NCBI GenBank assembly: GCA_025667525.1
Contig: CM046878.1
Location: 102,377,237 to 102,441,236, forward strand
DNA length: 64,000 bases
Reading direction: 5' to 3'
Origin: Glebionis coronaria
Taxonomy: Eukaryota > Streptophyta > Magnoliopsida > Asterales > Asteraceae
In this document: in pieces, positions 45,651 to 57,354 of the stretch
Position numbering within the stretch: the stretch's first letter is position 1
Layout of the letters: each line of letters starts with the position of its first letter
Program-made: the position numbers and the translations under genes
The notes under the pieces: model-generated
Seen by the model: only the letters and a program-made list of their open reading frames with translations
Told to the model about the DNA's origin: nothing
The model's database searches: none

Positions 45651-47050
45651 ATGTCTCAACCAGATGGTGTTAATGCTCACTTGGATGATGTTCAAAACAC
45701 TGATCCTGTTCTGCCACAAGGACAACCACAAGTTGTACATCCTGCACCAACACAAGGTGCTCAAGTCGTGAATGATGTAGCTACCTCTACACCAACACCT
45801 TCTCATACTCTATCTGCTGTTAAACTCCCAGTTCTCAAAGGTGACAATTATGAGACTTGGGCTATGCAGATGGAACATTACTTGAATGACACAAATCATA
45901 CTGTGTGGCAAGTTATTAAGAATGGGAACACACCAAAGAAGTTACATTGGTTGCCAAACGGTACATGCTATGCTCTACCTGCTGTGACTGCTGAGCAGAT
46001 ACAAGCAGAGATCAGAGAAAGAAAAGCCAGAACTGCCTTGGCTATGGCTCTTTCTGAAGGCATTCTACCAAGCTTTCATTATTATAAAGATGCCAAAGCT
46101 ATGTGGGATGCTATAAAACTTAGATTTGGAGGCAATGACAAATCTAAGAAAATCAAGAAGATTGTTCTTAAGCAGAATTTGATAACTTCTCAATTACCAG
46201 TATGGAGGGAATACATGGTGGATATGGAAGGTTCAGCAAGTTGCTTATTCAGTTAGCAGTTTATGGACAAGTAATCCCTAATGAAGAAGCTAATCTAAAA
46301 TTCTTAAGAAGTGTTCCACCAGAGTGGAAAGCATTGGCTATGCACTTCATCACAAGAGATGATTTGGAAACAATTCCGTTTGATCATCTCTACAACAATC
46401 TTAGAGCATATGAGATGGATGTGAAAGGCACTGAAGTAAAGATAACAACTGCTTCAAAGTCTAATTTGGCTTTTGTGTCAAATGAGAACAGCGGTACTTA
46501 CTTTCAAAATACCACTAGTGGATCTAGCAGCGGTACATACTTCACAAATACCGTTGGAGGACTTACAAGCAGTACTTACCCACAAAGTATTGAAAGCAGT
46601 CCTATGATCTCTCAAAATCCACATGGAAGGTCTTCACCATTGTTTAGTGACAATGATGCCTTCTCATTCTTTGCTAGACAAGACAATAGGCCAAGATTAA
46701 CTCTCAATGACTTGTTCCAAATGGATGATGCTGATGTTGAAGAGATGGATCTTAAATGGCAAGCTGCTATGGTGTCAGTAAGATCTAATAGGTTCTTCAA
46801 GAAGACTGGAAGAAAAATGATTGTTGATCCTAATGAGCCATTAGGATATGACAAGTCTAAAGTTGAATGCTATAACTATGGAAGGAATGAACACTTTGCA
46901 AGAGAATACAATAGAGATAAAGCTGAGACTAGCAATCAGAAGTCCAAGAACAGCTATAGAACCAGTCCAAGAATAACTGAAAGCTTTCCAAGAGGAAACA
47001 GCAGGAATCCTAAAGGAACCAAACATTGGTTACTGTATATGAAGTGGTGA
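45651..47050 (+). pseudogene. Copia gag, frameshifted
   Basis: The first frame (45651 to about 46230) starts MSQPDGVNAHLDD and carries the copia gag core (LPVLKGDNYETWAMQMEHYL, KAMWDAIKLRFGGND). A shift near 46200-46235 moves it to the second frame, with LLIQLAVYGQVIPNEEANLK and FLRSVPPEWKALAM. The CCHC zinc knuckle near 46865 is ruined: two cysteines read Tyr (CYNYGRNEHFAREYN). Gag would form the particle and bind RNA; this copy cannot. Confidence 0.88.
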
Positions 47051-48234
47051 ATTGGGCAGAAGAGGAAGAAGAAGAAGAGCTTGGATTAATGGCTCTCTCA
47101 CATGAAGATATTAAGGGGCATCTCGTTGATGAATTAAAAGATAAATGAATTGTAGATAGTGGATGCTCAAGACACATGACAGGGAACAAAGATTTTCTTG
47201 CTGAATTTGAAGAATTCAGAGGAGGTCCAGTAGCCTTTGAGGGTAGCAAAGGTAGAATCACTGGCAAAGGGAAAATCAACATAGGATAGTTAGAATTTGA
47301 AGATGTCTTCTTTGTAAAAGAACTGAATGAGTTCAATCTCTTTTCTGTATCACAAATGTGTGATAAGAAGAACAAGGTGCTATTCACAGACAAAGACTGC
47401 TTGGTGTTGTCCAAAGACTTTGAGATGCCCAAGGAATCTCAAATACTGCTTAAAGTACCCAAGCAAGAAAATATGTACACCTTTAATCTTCATACTATTA
47501 CTCCAACAAGTGGTATTACATGTTTGCTAGCTAAGGCTTCTTTAGATGAGTCAAACTTATGGCATAGAAGGTTAGGTCATGTGAATTTCAAGAATCTTAA
47601 TAGATTGGTGAAAAGGAATTTGGTTAGAGGTTTAACTAACAAATCTTTTCAAAATGATTTCACATGTGCTGCTTGTCAAAAAGGAAAACAACATAGAGCC
47701 TCTTGTAAGACCAAGACTGTAAACACTGTGACAAAACCTTTGCATCTCTTGCATATGGATTTATTTGGTCCAGTTTCTATTAGAAGCATTAGCCATAAGA
47801 CCTTTTGTCTAGTCATAACTGATGATTATAGTAGATTCAGTTGGGTTTTCTTTTTAGCCCTTAAAAGTGAAACAAGTGAATTACTAAAGGATTTTATCAC
47901 TTTAGCTGAAAAGCAGTTCACTAAACAGGTTTTAATCATTAGGACTGATAATGGAACAGAATTTAAGAATGCTGATTTTGATGAATTCTGTAGGTCTAAA
48001 GGAATTAAGAGACAATTTAGTAATCCTAGAACTCCACAGCAGAATGGAGTAGCTGAAAGGAAGAATAGGACATTAATTGAGGCTGCTAGAACTATGCTGG
48101 CTGATTCACTTTTGCCAAATACCTTTTGGGCAGAAGCAATCAACACTGCATGTTATGTGTTGAATAGAGTCCTAGTAACTAAGCCTCAAAACAAAACACC
48201 TTATGAACTCTTGACTAATGTAAAGCTAACATAA
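47051..48234 (+). pseudogene. Copia protease and integrase, stop-interrupted
   Basis: The protease active-site segment IVDSGCSRHMTG begins at about 47149, directly after a TGA (47146-47148) where the family has Trp; a further TAG occurs near 47287. GAG-pre-integrase (LWHRRLGHVNFKNLNRL) is followed by the integrase core in 47356-48234: LHMDLFGPV, the catalytic Asp in RTDNGTEF, and RTPQQNGVAERKNRTLIEAA. The frame ends with TAA at about 48232, and the polyprotein resumes in another frame at 48261. Confidence 0.9.
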
Positions 48235-48260
48235 GTCATTTAAAACCTTTTGGGTGTCAT

Positions 48261-50702
48261 GTGTCCATACTAAATACTCTTGATTATTTGGAAAAGTTTG
48301 ATGGAAAGTCTGATCCAGGATATCTTATAGGATATTCATTGCAAAGTAAAGCATATAGGGTTTACAATTTGGCAAATAAGAAAGTTGAAGAAAATGCTCA
48401 TGTCAATTTCTTAGAAAATAAACCCAATGTTCAAGGAATAGGTTATGCTTGGATGTTTGATTTAGATTATCTAACCAACTCCATGGATTACTACTCTTTG
48501 CAAAAGGATTGTCAAACTAACAATGCAGGTGAGGAGTCAAGTGCAACTAATGTAGGTACTCAAGAAGATGTTTCTTCATCAGATGAAGATGTTCATATCT
48601 ATGTGCCAAACATGCCTACTGTTACTCCCATGTATGCAACTCCCAAGAAGCAAACCATGCCATCAAATGATGATCAAGCCTCCCAGGAGCTTCAGAGGCT
48701 TCAAGATCAAGAAAAGAATGCTACATCTGCTAATAAGCATTTAGGAGAAGAGTCTTTTGAGTCACAACACTCAGCAGTACATTCTATACCTAGCGGTACT
48801 TCATCTGCAAGTACTACTAAGTCAAAATCTGCTAAGTCTGCTGACTCACTAGAAAAGATTTTGCAAGCATTAGACGATGAAGACTTATATGCCAGTCCAG
48901 CTGAAGGAATCTTCTCCAAAGCTTCCTATGATGAGCAGGGTGCAGTAACTAATTTCAACAATTTGGAAACAGAAATTCCAGTCAGTTCTATTCCCACTCA
49001 AAAAGTCAACAACAACCATCCTGCTACACAGATTATTGGTGATCCAAAATCTGTTGTACAAACCAGAAGAAAACTGCAAACCAATATTGAAACTCATGCA
49101 CTAGTAAGTTATATCAAACAACAGCAGAGAACAAATCATAAAGATACTCAACATTGTTTGTTTGCCTGTTTCTTATCTCAAGTAGAGCCCAAAAATATCT
49201 CTCAGGCTCTTGATGAAGAAAGTTGGGTAGATGCCATGGAAGAAGAATTAACACAATTTGAGCTACAAAAGGTTTGGATTCTTGTGGATCTTCCCTCAGG
49301 TAAAACAGTAATTGGTACTAGATGGGTCTTCAGGAACAAGAAGGATGAAAGAGGGGTTGTTGTGAGGAACAAGGCAAGACTTGTTGCTCAAGGCTATAGA
49401 CAAGAAGAAGGGATAGACTATGATGAGGTTTTTGCACCAGTGGCAAGGATAGAAGCCATTAGGTTATTTTTGGCCTTTGCATCATATATGGGATTTATAG
49501 TCTATCAAATGGATGTGAAAAGTGCCTTTCTATATGGTACTATTTCAGAGGAGGTATATGTCTCACAACCTCCAGGTTTTGTAGATCCTAAATTCCCCAA
49601 TAGAGTCTACAAAGTCATCAAAGCACTTTATGGTCTGCATCAAGCTCCAAGAGCCTGGTATGCAACTTTATCCAACTTTTTGCTAGAACATGGATATAGG
49701 AGAGGAACCATTGACAAAACTCTGTTCATCAAGAAAAATGCCAAAGACATTATTCTAGTTCAAGTCTATGTTGATGACATCATTTTTGGTTCTACCAAGA
49801 AGACATGGTGTGAAGAGTTTGAAGCTTTGATGAAAGGAAGATTTCAAATGAGTTCTATGGGAGAACTAACTTTCTTATTGGGACTGCAAGTCAAACAAAG
49901 GAAAGATGGAATAAATCAGCCAAGATAAATATGTTGCTGAAATCATAAAGAAATTTCATGTATGGATACAAGGAGTACAAGCACACCTTTTGAATCCAAG
50001 AAATCTTTATCAAAAGATGAACATGGAGAAGATGCTGATATTCATCTCTATAGGTCAATGATTGGTTCATTGATGTATCTTACTGCTTCAAGACCAGATA
50101 TAATGTTTGCTGTGTGTGCCTGTTCAAGATTCCAAGTTCATCCAAAGGTGTCACATCTATATGTTGTGAAGAAGATTTTTAAATATCTTAAAAGTCCTAA
50201 TTTAGGATTATGGTATCCTAGAGATTCCACCTTTGAATTGGAAGCTTACTCAGATAGTGATTATGCTGGAGCAAATCATAATAGGAAATCCACAACAGGA
50301 GGTTGTCAATTCCTAGGCAGAAGACTTATATCATGGCAGTGTAAGAAGCAAACCATTGTTGCTACTTCTACAACTAAAGCTGAATATGTAGCTGCTGCTC
50401 ATTGTTGTGGACAAGTACTTTGGATTCAAAATCAATTGTTGGACTATGGGTTCAATTTCATGAACACCAAGATTTACATTGATAATGAAAGTACTATATG
50501 CATTGTCAAGAATCCAGTATTTCACTCCAACACTAAGCATATTGAAATAAGACATCACTTTATAAGAGATGCTTATGACAAAAAGCTTATTAAAGTCTTG
50601 AAGATTCATACAGAGAACAATGTAGCTGATTTGTTGACCAAGGCATTTGATGCAAAGAGATTTGAATTCTTGGTGACACACATTGGTATGCTCAACCAAT
50701 AA
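48261..50702 (+). pseudogene. Copia integrase C-terminus, reverse transcriptase and RNase H
   Basis: The 48261-49928 frame carries the integrase GKR-like part ([20 protein letters not shown]), a long acidic linker, then [45 protein letters not shown] and the catalytic VYVDDIIFG. It stops at 49928 in the RT-RNase H connection. 49962-50702 carries RNase H (LMYLTASRPDIM, YSDSDYAGANHNRKSTTGG, TTKAEYVAAAHC, TKHIEIRHHFIRD). The catalytic residues of RT remain, but the split frames exclude a full Pol. Confidence 0.92.
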
Positions 50703-51102
50703 CATGCTGCATATGTTGAGGGGAGGTAATAGCTGTACAAGTTTTATATAAATTTTATTGTATAGTCTATGTTTTGTGTTTTTGATGTTATTGCAGGTTT
50801 ATAGAAACAGATAAAAGAGGTAACATGTCTATTGGAAAGCATGAACTGGTCAAAATTGTGAGGTACCATTGTCACTCCAAGTACCACTAACACAAAACCA
50901 AGTACCGCTTATGTTCCATGTACCGCTACATGTCCGTTGTACCGTTAAGGGTCTCTTTTGTAAATTTGGCGGTTTCTTCGCACTTGGGTTTGTTATTTAC
51001 TTAAATACTTACCCCAATTACACAATTGATCCACCTAATCTTTTATTTTTCTTTCTTGATTCTATAACCTTCTCTCTAATCTTTCGATCATCAAAAATAC
51101 TA

Positions 51103-53957
51103 ATGGCTGCTTTACAAGTAATCTCTAAGCACAATTTGGTTGCGAATCTTGCTACGAATGATGACTCTCTTGGTTTCCATGAGATGCTTGGTTTCCTTTC
51201 TCGAAGTCATATTCGCTTCGCACTCACTGTAAGTCCAGTTGTCTCTATACCTGTTGTTGAACAATTTTGGGATACTTCTGTGTTAGGTACTCGTTTTGAT
51301 CAACCTTGCATTAAGGCTAAGGTAAATCATAGGAACATATATGTCACTGAGGTACTGCTACGAGCAAGTTTGAGACTTAATGATGAAAATGGACTTAGTA
51401 TGCATAATAACACGGAGATTCATGATGGCCTTGCAGCCATGGGCTATGGGGGTGGTAGGGAAAGTCTTACTTTCTTTAAAGCATTATTTTCACCTCAATG
51501 GAAATTGCTTTTTCATGCTATTATTCACTGTTTAAGTTCAAAAAGTACATCTTTTGATCAAATACCTGCTGCATTGGCATCTGTTGGTATTTGTCTAGCA
51601 AATAACAGGGTTTTTAATTTTTCAAAATTAATTTTGAAGGCATGACTAGGAATTTTGAAGGGACTAAGAAGTTTTTAATGTATCCTAGATTCATTCAGAC
51701 TTTAGTTAGTGACCAAATACCTAACCTACTAGCATTAACTGATACATGGGATGTTCCTTCATTCACAAAGAGAACTTTCTCTTTCTTGAACAAACAAGGC
51801 AATTCCTTTTCAGGAACAGTAACACCATTGTTTGCTCATATGTTAGCCCAACCTGCCAATCAAGAAGGTGAGGAACCTAGCAATGCTAGTGTTTCTCAGC
51901 AAACTCCTTCTCACCAGAGCTCCCACTCTCTAGAAGATTCACAATCTTCTTCTCACAATGTTGGTATTCCACCAAACACTGATGAGATGATCCACACACC
52001 TGCTGCTTCTATTGCTGCTAGTGGTTCACCACAAGCACAAGCACCAGAGGTGGTGGATGTTGCAAATTTAACTACTTTGTGTACAAGTTTGTCCCAATAG
52101 GTACATGTATTACAGAAAGATAAGCTTGTTTAAGACAAGAAAATTGCTGAATTAGAAGCTAGCCTACTCAAGTTAAGGAACAAAGTGTCATCTTGGATGA
52201 GGCAATATAGATCTATTCAGAAATCTGCAATCAAGAAGCAAAGACTTAGAAACCACAAGAAAAGGCAACTGAATGCAACCAAACAGGAGAGGAATAATGA
52301 AGAACAGGGAAGGAATAATGAAGAACAACCACCTTCTTCTGATAATCAAACAAGGATCTTTGGAAATGACATCAATTTTGAATTGGATGAAGATGTCATG
52401 GTGACTTTTAAAGATGGAACTGGTTTAGAGACTGGTGTGGATGGACCTTCAGATATGGAGATTCAACAACAAGACACACAACCTACTCCAGAGGAACCAC
52501 AAGTTCAAGAACAAGTTCAAGAAAAGTTGGTAAATCAACCAGAGGAGCCACAAGTTGCAGAAACATTGGCAACTCAGCCATAACCATCAGTTCAATCACC
52601 ACCTCAAGCAAATTGGAATGCTTTCTATAAGAAGTTGGAGGAAATTTCTAATCAGTTTCCTGATCCATCACCACAAAGCAATAAATCAGATAAGACTAAA
52701 GAAGTGCAAGTTGATATGATGGCTTCTATGGAAGATAAAGCATCTGGGGATACTCAAGTGATTGAAGAAACAAGTGTGTCTAATACTGGTGAAGTCAACT
52801 TTGTTGAAGATCCAAGTACTGCTAAGCCAACTGCAAGTACTGCTGACATTGTTGAAGATCCAAGTACTACTAAGCCAATTACAAGTACTGCTAATCCAAT
52901 TGCAAGTACCGCTGGTGATCATCCTTCACTAGAAAGTCAAATTTCATTTCGAGAAAATGAGACTTTAGCCAAATTGCTACTTGATCTAAAGAAGAGTTTA
53001 GTTAAGAAGACTAAACAAGCAGAAGTGGAGAAAAAGACACAACAAGAAGTTCTTGCCACAAAGGATCAAATTCAAGGTAAGAAAGTACAAGCTTCACACC
53101 CTACAAAAGGTATAGTCATTCAACAGTTAGCTAATGAAGAAGTAGCTGCCAAACTGAAGAAGAAGCTACCTAAGATTAATCCAAAAGATAAGGGGAAGAA
53201 GCAATTATTGTCAGAATCTGAAGATGAAAGTGATTCAGATGATTATATAAACAAAGTCATGTACAGATTTAATCAAATAGACCATGATGAGGAATTTGCT
53301 TATAGAATGCAAGCACAAATTCATGAAGATGAATTGCAGGAAGAACTTGCAGCAGAGCAAAATTTGTTAGAAGCTAAAAGGATACAGCAATAATGGAACA
53401 TACAAGAGTATGACAGGATTCAAGCTGAGATACATGCAAGTGAGCTTCTTGCAGACTCATTGATAACTGAAGAAAAATATGCATATGATGAAGAAGAGAA
53501 ATCAAGATTGATTGATGATCTGGTAAGGGAGCAACAAAGATTCTTTGCTGAAAAGAGAAGGAAAGAAAAGATTAAGCCTCCAACTACTATGCATATTAGA
53601 AATCAAATGATGAAATTTCTAAAGAAAGAAAAGATTTACTCATATTCAGCTGGTCAAGAAGAATTTTGAAGAAATCAAGACTTTGTATGAGCAAAGTAAG
53701 AGGACTGATTGAATTTTGTTGAGATTAGATCTGAAGCAGACAAGAAAGCTGTTGAAGAAGTCAAGAAACGTCTACAACAACAAAGACAATTTGGTAGTAC
53801 TCCTAGAATTGAGCCAAGTACTGCTGAACCTACAAGTACATCTCCACCTATCAAGACCACTTATGTGAGGAAGAATAGAAAGGAGAAAGTAAGTTCAAGG
53901 GAGGAAGAGACTTCTAATAAGTGTGAAAACACTTATCCTTTTACCAGTTATTTCCAA
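51103..53957 (+). pseudogene. Extra ORF downstream of copia pol, coiled-coil rich, broken
   Basis: Probable start ATG at 51103 (MAALQVISKHNLVANLATND), about 400 bp after RNase H. An N-terminal globular part (to about 51850) contains FFKALFSPQWKLLFHAIIHC and TKKFLMYPRFIQTL. A Ser/Gln/Pro-rich linker follows, then long charged coiled-coil stretches (52130-53940: KKIAELEASLLKLRNK, EEKSRLIDDLVREQQRFFAE, EIRSEADKKAVEEVKKRLQQ). It is interrupted by a shift at 51642 and stops near 52098, 52131, 52581, 53391 and 53667. I recall similar proteins, sometimes called synaptobrevin/longin-like, in Asteraceae retroelement polyproteins. The function is unknown; in Sireviruses an ORF at this position is called env-like. 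No transmembrane segment or signal peptide was seen. Confidence 0.78.
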
Positions 53958-53959
53958 TA

Positions 53960-55630
53960 ATAACAAGACCAAAACGTATATTTTATGTCGTAAAAGTAGG
54001 AATTATGCGTGGTTTGTGTTTTTATTGTGTTTTAGGACCAAAAGATGAAAAAGGAAGAAAACATGGGCTATCACGGGCTTTTATCGAAGAAAACGACAAA
54101 AGACGAAGTCAAAAGATCAAGAGCGCAAAAAGAACGGAAGTCCAAGGCCTATTCTGAAGATTTATCGAAGAAAAAGTCTAAAGACGGAAGTTTAATGAAG
54201 TCGAAGAACTCAAGTCTAATTATAGAAGAAAATTAGAAGACGAGTTCAATTTACATCGACAAATCCCGAGACGACGTCGAGAAAGACAAAGAATTAAAAT
54301 CGAGTCGAGAAGAAAGAAAGAAAGAAGGAAGCACATGCACCTCCCCATCTCCTATAAATACCCTCCTAATGACACATTAGGAAGGTCTTAGTTAAGTTAG
54401 CTAGTTTTATTTTTCCTTTCTTTAGTTTTTAGAGAGAGAAAGTGTTTAACTTTCTCTCACTAAGTTTCATCTTTTCTTTATTTTTATCTTTCAAGTTTAA
54501 GCTTTTAATCATCCTTGTATTTGGATTTCATTAATCACAAGTTCAAGTTAAGCTTTTTGTTCATTAATCTCTTTCTACCTTTCTTGATTTTGGTTTACCT
54601 TTGATCCGAAATATTAATGATCCGTGATTGATTTTGATGTTTAAGTGATTAAAAAGCTCATCTTTTTATTCCTACATAAGTTCTTATATGTTTGAGCTTT
54701 AAGCTGTTTGTGCTTATTGGCTTATTCGTATGTTTAGCTTATTTACTTTTAAGCTTTCTTAAAAGTTTTATCATTTTAAAGTTCGTGTTATAAAGTTTAC
54801 GTGTTTAGATTCCAAAACTTCTCAAATTTGTGATTGATTACTCTTGTCTAAAAGTTGGTAAGTGCTTATGGGTTTAACTGCTTATTTGTTGCAGCTTAAG
54901 TTACTCTTTGTTTTCTATTGCGATCTTATGAGGGTTTTCCTTGGTTACGATTTCTAGATATGATCGCATTGACTGCGATCATTGTTCTTTCTTTGGCTAC
55001 GATCCACACCACGATCACTCATTGCGATCTGTGGGTGCGATCGTGTTACGATATCTGGGTACGATCGCATTGATTGCGATCATTGTTGTCACGATCACAG
55101 GCCACGATCAAAGACCACGATCCACTTGTTGTGATCGTGGTTGCGATCAATGAGTGCGATCCCTATACTACGATCTAGGCTGCGATCGAGTGCTACGATC
55201 GTAGGCTACGATCTGAGTACGATCCACCACTGCGATCCATCTTGCAATTTGAGTACGATCGCATTGCGATCTACTTTGGCTTTTGTTTTTATTCTTCTTA
55301 GTTTTTAAATTATACTTTTCCCACCTTTTTACTTAGTTTATTTTAAACAAGTTTTCAAGTTTTTAATCATTTACGTTTTAATTTCCAAAATTTGCACGCT
55401 TTCCGAAATCTCTATTTTTACCAAGTGTTTTTCTAGTAATTTTTAGTTTAATTTTTAAAGCTTTTATTTTACTCAACGACATTTACATATTTGCTTTTAG
55501 TTTTAAAATAGAAAATCAACTTCCCCTTTTAGTGACCATTACCGACTATTCCACCATTAACCGTGATCAATTCGATTGGATACCGAGAACGATATCGAGT
55601 ACACACATGCTAAGTGAAAGTCATATATTA
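53960..55630 (+). repeat. Athila-like 5' LTR (approximate ends) and PBS 55633-55647
   Basis: About 1.65 kb, normal for Athila LTRs. TATA box TATAAATA at 54353-54360, followed by a pyrimidine-rich leader. The primer-binding site TGGCGCCGTTGCCGG at 55633-55647 matches the aspartate-tRNA type used by Athila. The exact LTR start is uncertain because the 3' LTR is not available; candidates are TG dinucleotides between 53980 and 54020. The LTR contains the RCGATC array listed separately. Confidence 0.7.
54920..55272. repeat. About 13-bp-periodic RCGATC array in the LTR
   Basis: ACGATC or GCGATC (a few ACGAT or GTGATC) recur about 25 times. Positions include 54920, 54975, 54999, 55011, 55024, 55037, 55048, 55061, 55076, 55091, 55104, 55117, 55143, 55156, 55170, 55182, 55195, 55208, 55219, 55232, 55255 and 55266. 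Spacing clusters at 11-15 bp, most often 13. Bases between the motifs vary, so the hexamer rather than the whole unit is conserved. No ORF explains it. Confidence 0.85.
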
Positions 55631-55822
55631 AATGGCGCCGTTGCCGGCTCTTTTCGTAAAGATTAACGATTTTTAGTGAGAAATTAGATTTTGGGATCCG
55701 TTCTTTTAGGAACGTTATTTTCACCAAAAATTTTCAAAAATCCTAAAAAATATAAAATTTTCAAAAATCCAAAAACAATAAAAAAGATAAAAAATCAAAA
55801 ATATTTTATTTCCTTTTAGTGT

Positions 55823-57312
55823 ATGCGTACTCGATCTACGTCTTATCCTGAGCCCGAGACTCTTAGAGACATAGATATGGCTGGTGTGCATAACAATAAT
55901 AACAACCCACCCCACCCCAATTTGAATAACAATAACAACAACAACAATGTTCCCCCACCCGACCTACGAACAATGGAGGAGCTTTGTCAACCAACCATGA
56001 ACGGACGCGGAGGACCGATTGCGCCGATGCAAATCACGGCTCCTGAATTTTCATTGAAGCATCACATGATCGAGCAAGTTCAAAACGCTTGTCCTTTTCG
56101 CGGATTACCCGATGATGATGCCAACAAACACCTCGACAAATTCATTACTGTCACCCAAAGCATGAAACTTCCCGGTGCTTCCATGGATTTTCTTCGCCTT
56201 CACCTCTTTCCACACACTTTATCCCACCATGCCGAAAAATGGTTTGATCGTCTTCCCAAAAATTCAATTCAAACATGGAATGACATGACTCAAAAAATTT
56301 TGTCGCGCTACTTTCCACCATCCATGGTCACTAGTCTTCGCAACCAAATCAGTGGATTCACACAAGAACCTGATGAGTCGCTTTTCGATGCTTGGGAACG
56401 CTATAATGTCTTGATCCACCGATGTCCAAACCATAACATGCTCCCCGTTACTTTGATTGATACTTTCTATAATGGGTTAACTTTTCGTGATCGTGATACG
56501 ATTAATGCTGCCGCCGGTGGTACATTCATGAAGAGAAGACCTGAGGAGTGTAGAGAGCTGATAGAGAACATGACCACTCACCACAAAAATTGGGATTCAT
56601 CTGCATCTTCAAGGAATAACCAGAGGGACAAAAATTATGATTCATCTGCATCTTCAAGGAATACCAATCAATATCAATCCCAAAGAAACCCATATCCACC
56701 TCAAGGAAATAATTCAGCTTACCAAGCCCCACCTCTCAATCAACCCACGGCATTGAACCAAGACCTCGAAGCTTACATGAGGACCAATAGAGAGATGGTG
56801 ACGAATCTTCAAAGCCAATTCATTAACTTGAAGGGTGACATGGCAAAGCAAGGGAACGATATTCGAGCCGAGCTAAGGAATGACATGGCGAAACAAAGGA
56901 ATGCTCTTCAAGCCGATATGAGAAACTCAATGAGCAATCAAACGAATAACTTAAGGGATATGATGGCTATTTTTTCCCAAGTAATCAAGCCTCTGGTTTG
57001 GGTTCTCTTCCGAGTAACACCGTTGCTAATCCAAGAGGGGAGATGAAAGCAATCACCACCCGAAGTGGCAAAGGTTTAAAGGAACCCGAGATTCCTACAC
57101 CTACACCGGCGATTGTGAGAAAGGAAAACGAGTCCCCTTCTCCTATTCCTTCACCTTCTACTTCCACCCCTCCACCACCCAAGGATGTGAGTGAGAATTC
57201 CATTCCAAATCCATCATCTCAACCCAATATACCTTATCCCTCAAGGTTGAGGAAAGAGAAGTTGAAGAACAAGGATGATATTCAGGTTTCTAACTTTCTT
57301 AAAATGTTTTAA
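55823..57312 (+). pseudogene. Athila-like gag
   Basis: ORF 55823-57046 (407 codons) starts MRTRSTSYPEPETLRD, about 175 bp after the PBS. After an Asn/Pro-rich N-terminus comes the gag core: ACPFRGLPDDDANKHLDKFI, LRLHLFPHTLSHHAEKWFD, ILSRYFPPSMVTSLRNQISG, and DTFYNGLTFRDRDTINAAAG. The C-terminal part repeats AELRNDMAKQ/QADMRNSMSN. The frame breaks at about 57000-57046 and continues at 56998-57312 (GEMKAITTRSGKGLKEPEIP), a proline-rich linker to protease. Gag is nearly intact apart from this break. Confidence 0.87.
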
Positions 57313-57354
57313 CAACTAAATTTCAACATCTGCTTTGCGGAGGCTCTCGCTCAC

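Larger units (their letters stand above)
45069..53957 (+). mobile_element. Sirevirus-like Ty1/copia element with extra ORF after pol
   Basis: Order: 5' LTR, primer-binding site, gag, protease, integrase, RT, RNase H, then a ~2.9-kb additional reading frame. An extra ORF after pol together with Sirevirus-style RT motifs ([16 protein letters not shown]) points to the Sirevirus lineage. No 3' LTR was found; after about 53957 the sequence becomes the Athila-like element, which probably inserted in its 3' untranslated region. Frameshifts and stops occur in every domain. Confidence 0.85.

Noticed and set aside
45589..45771. Separate small ORF of 60 codons upstream of gag
   Set aside because: It overlaps the gag start in another frame and has no domain.
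51642..51648. Programmed frameshift or stop-start coupling (ATGA) in the extra ORF
   Set aside because: The overlap of TGA and ATG looks suggestive, but the same ORF has several other stops and shifts, so decay is the simpler reading.
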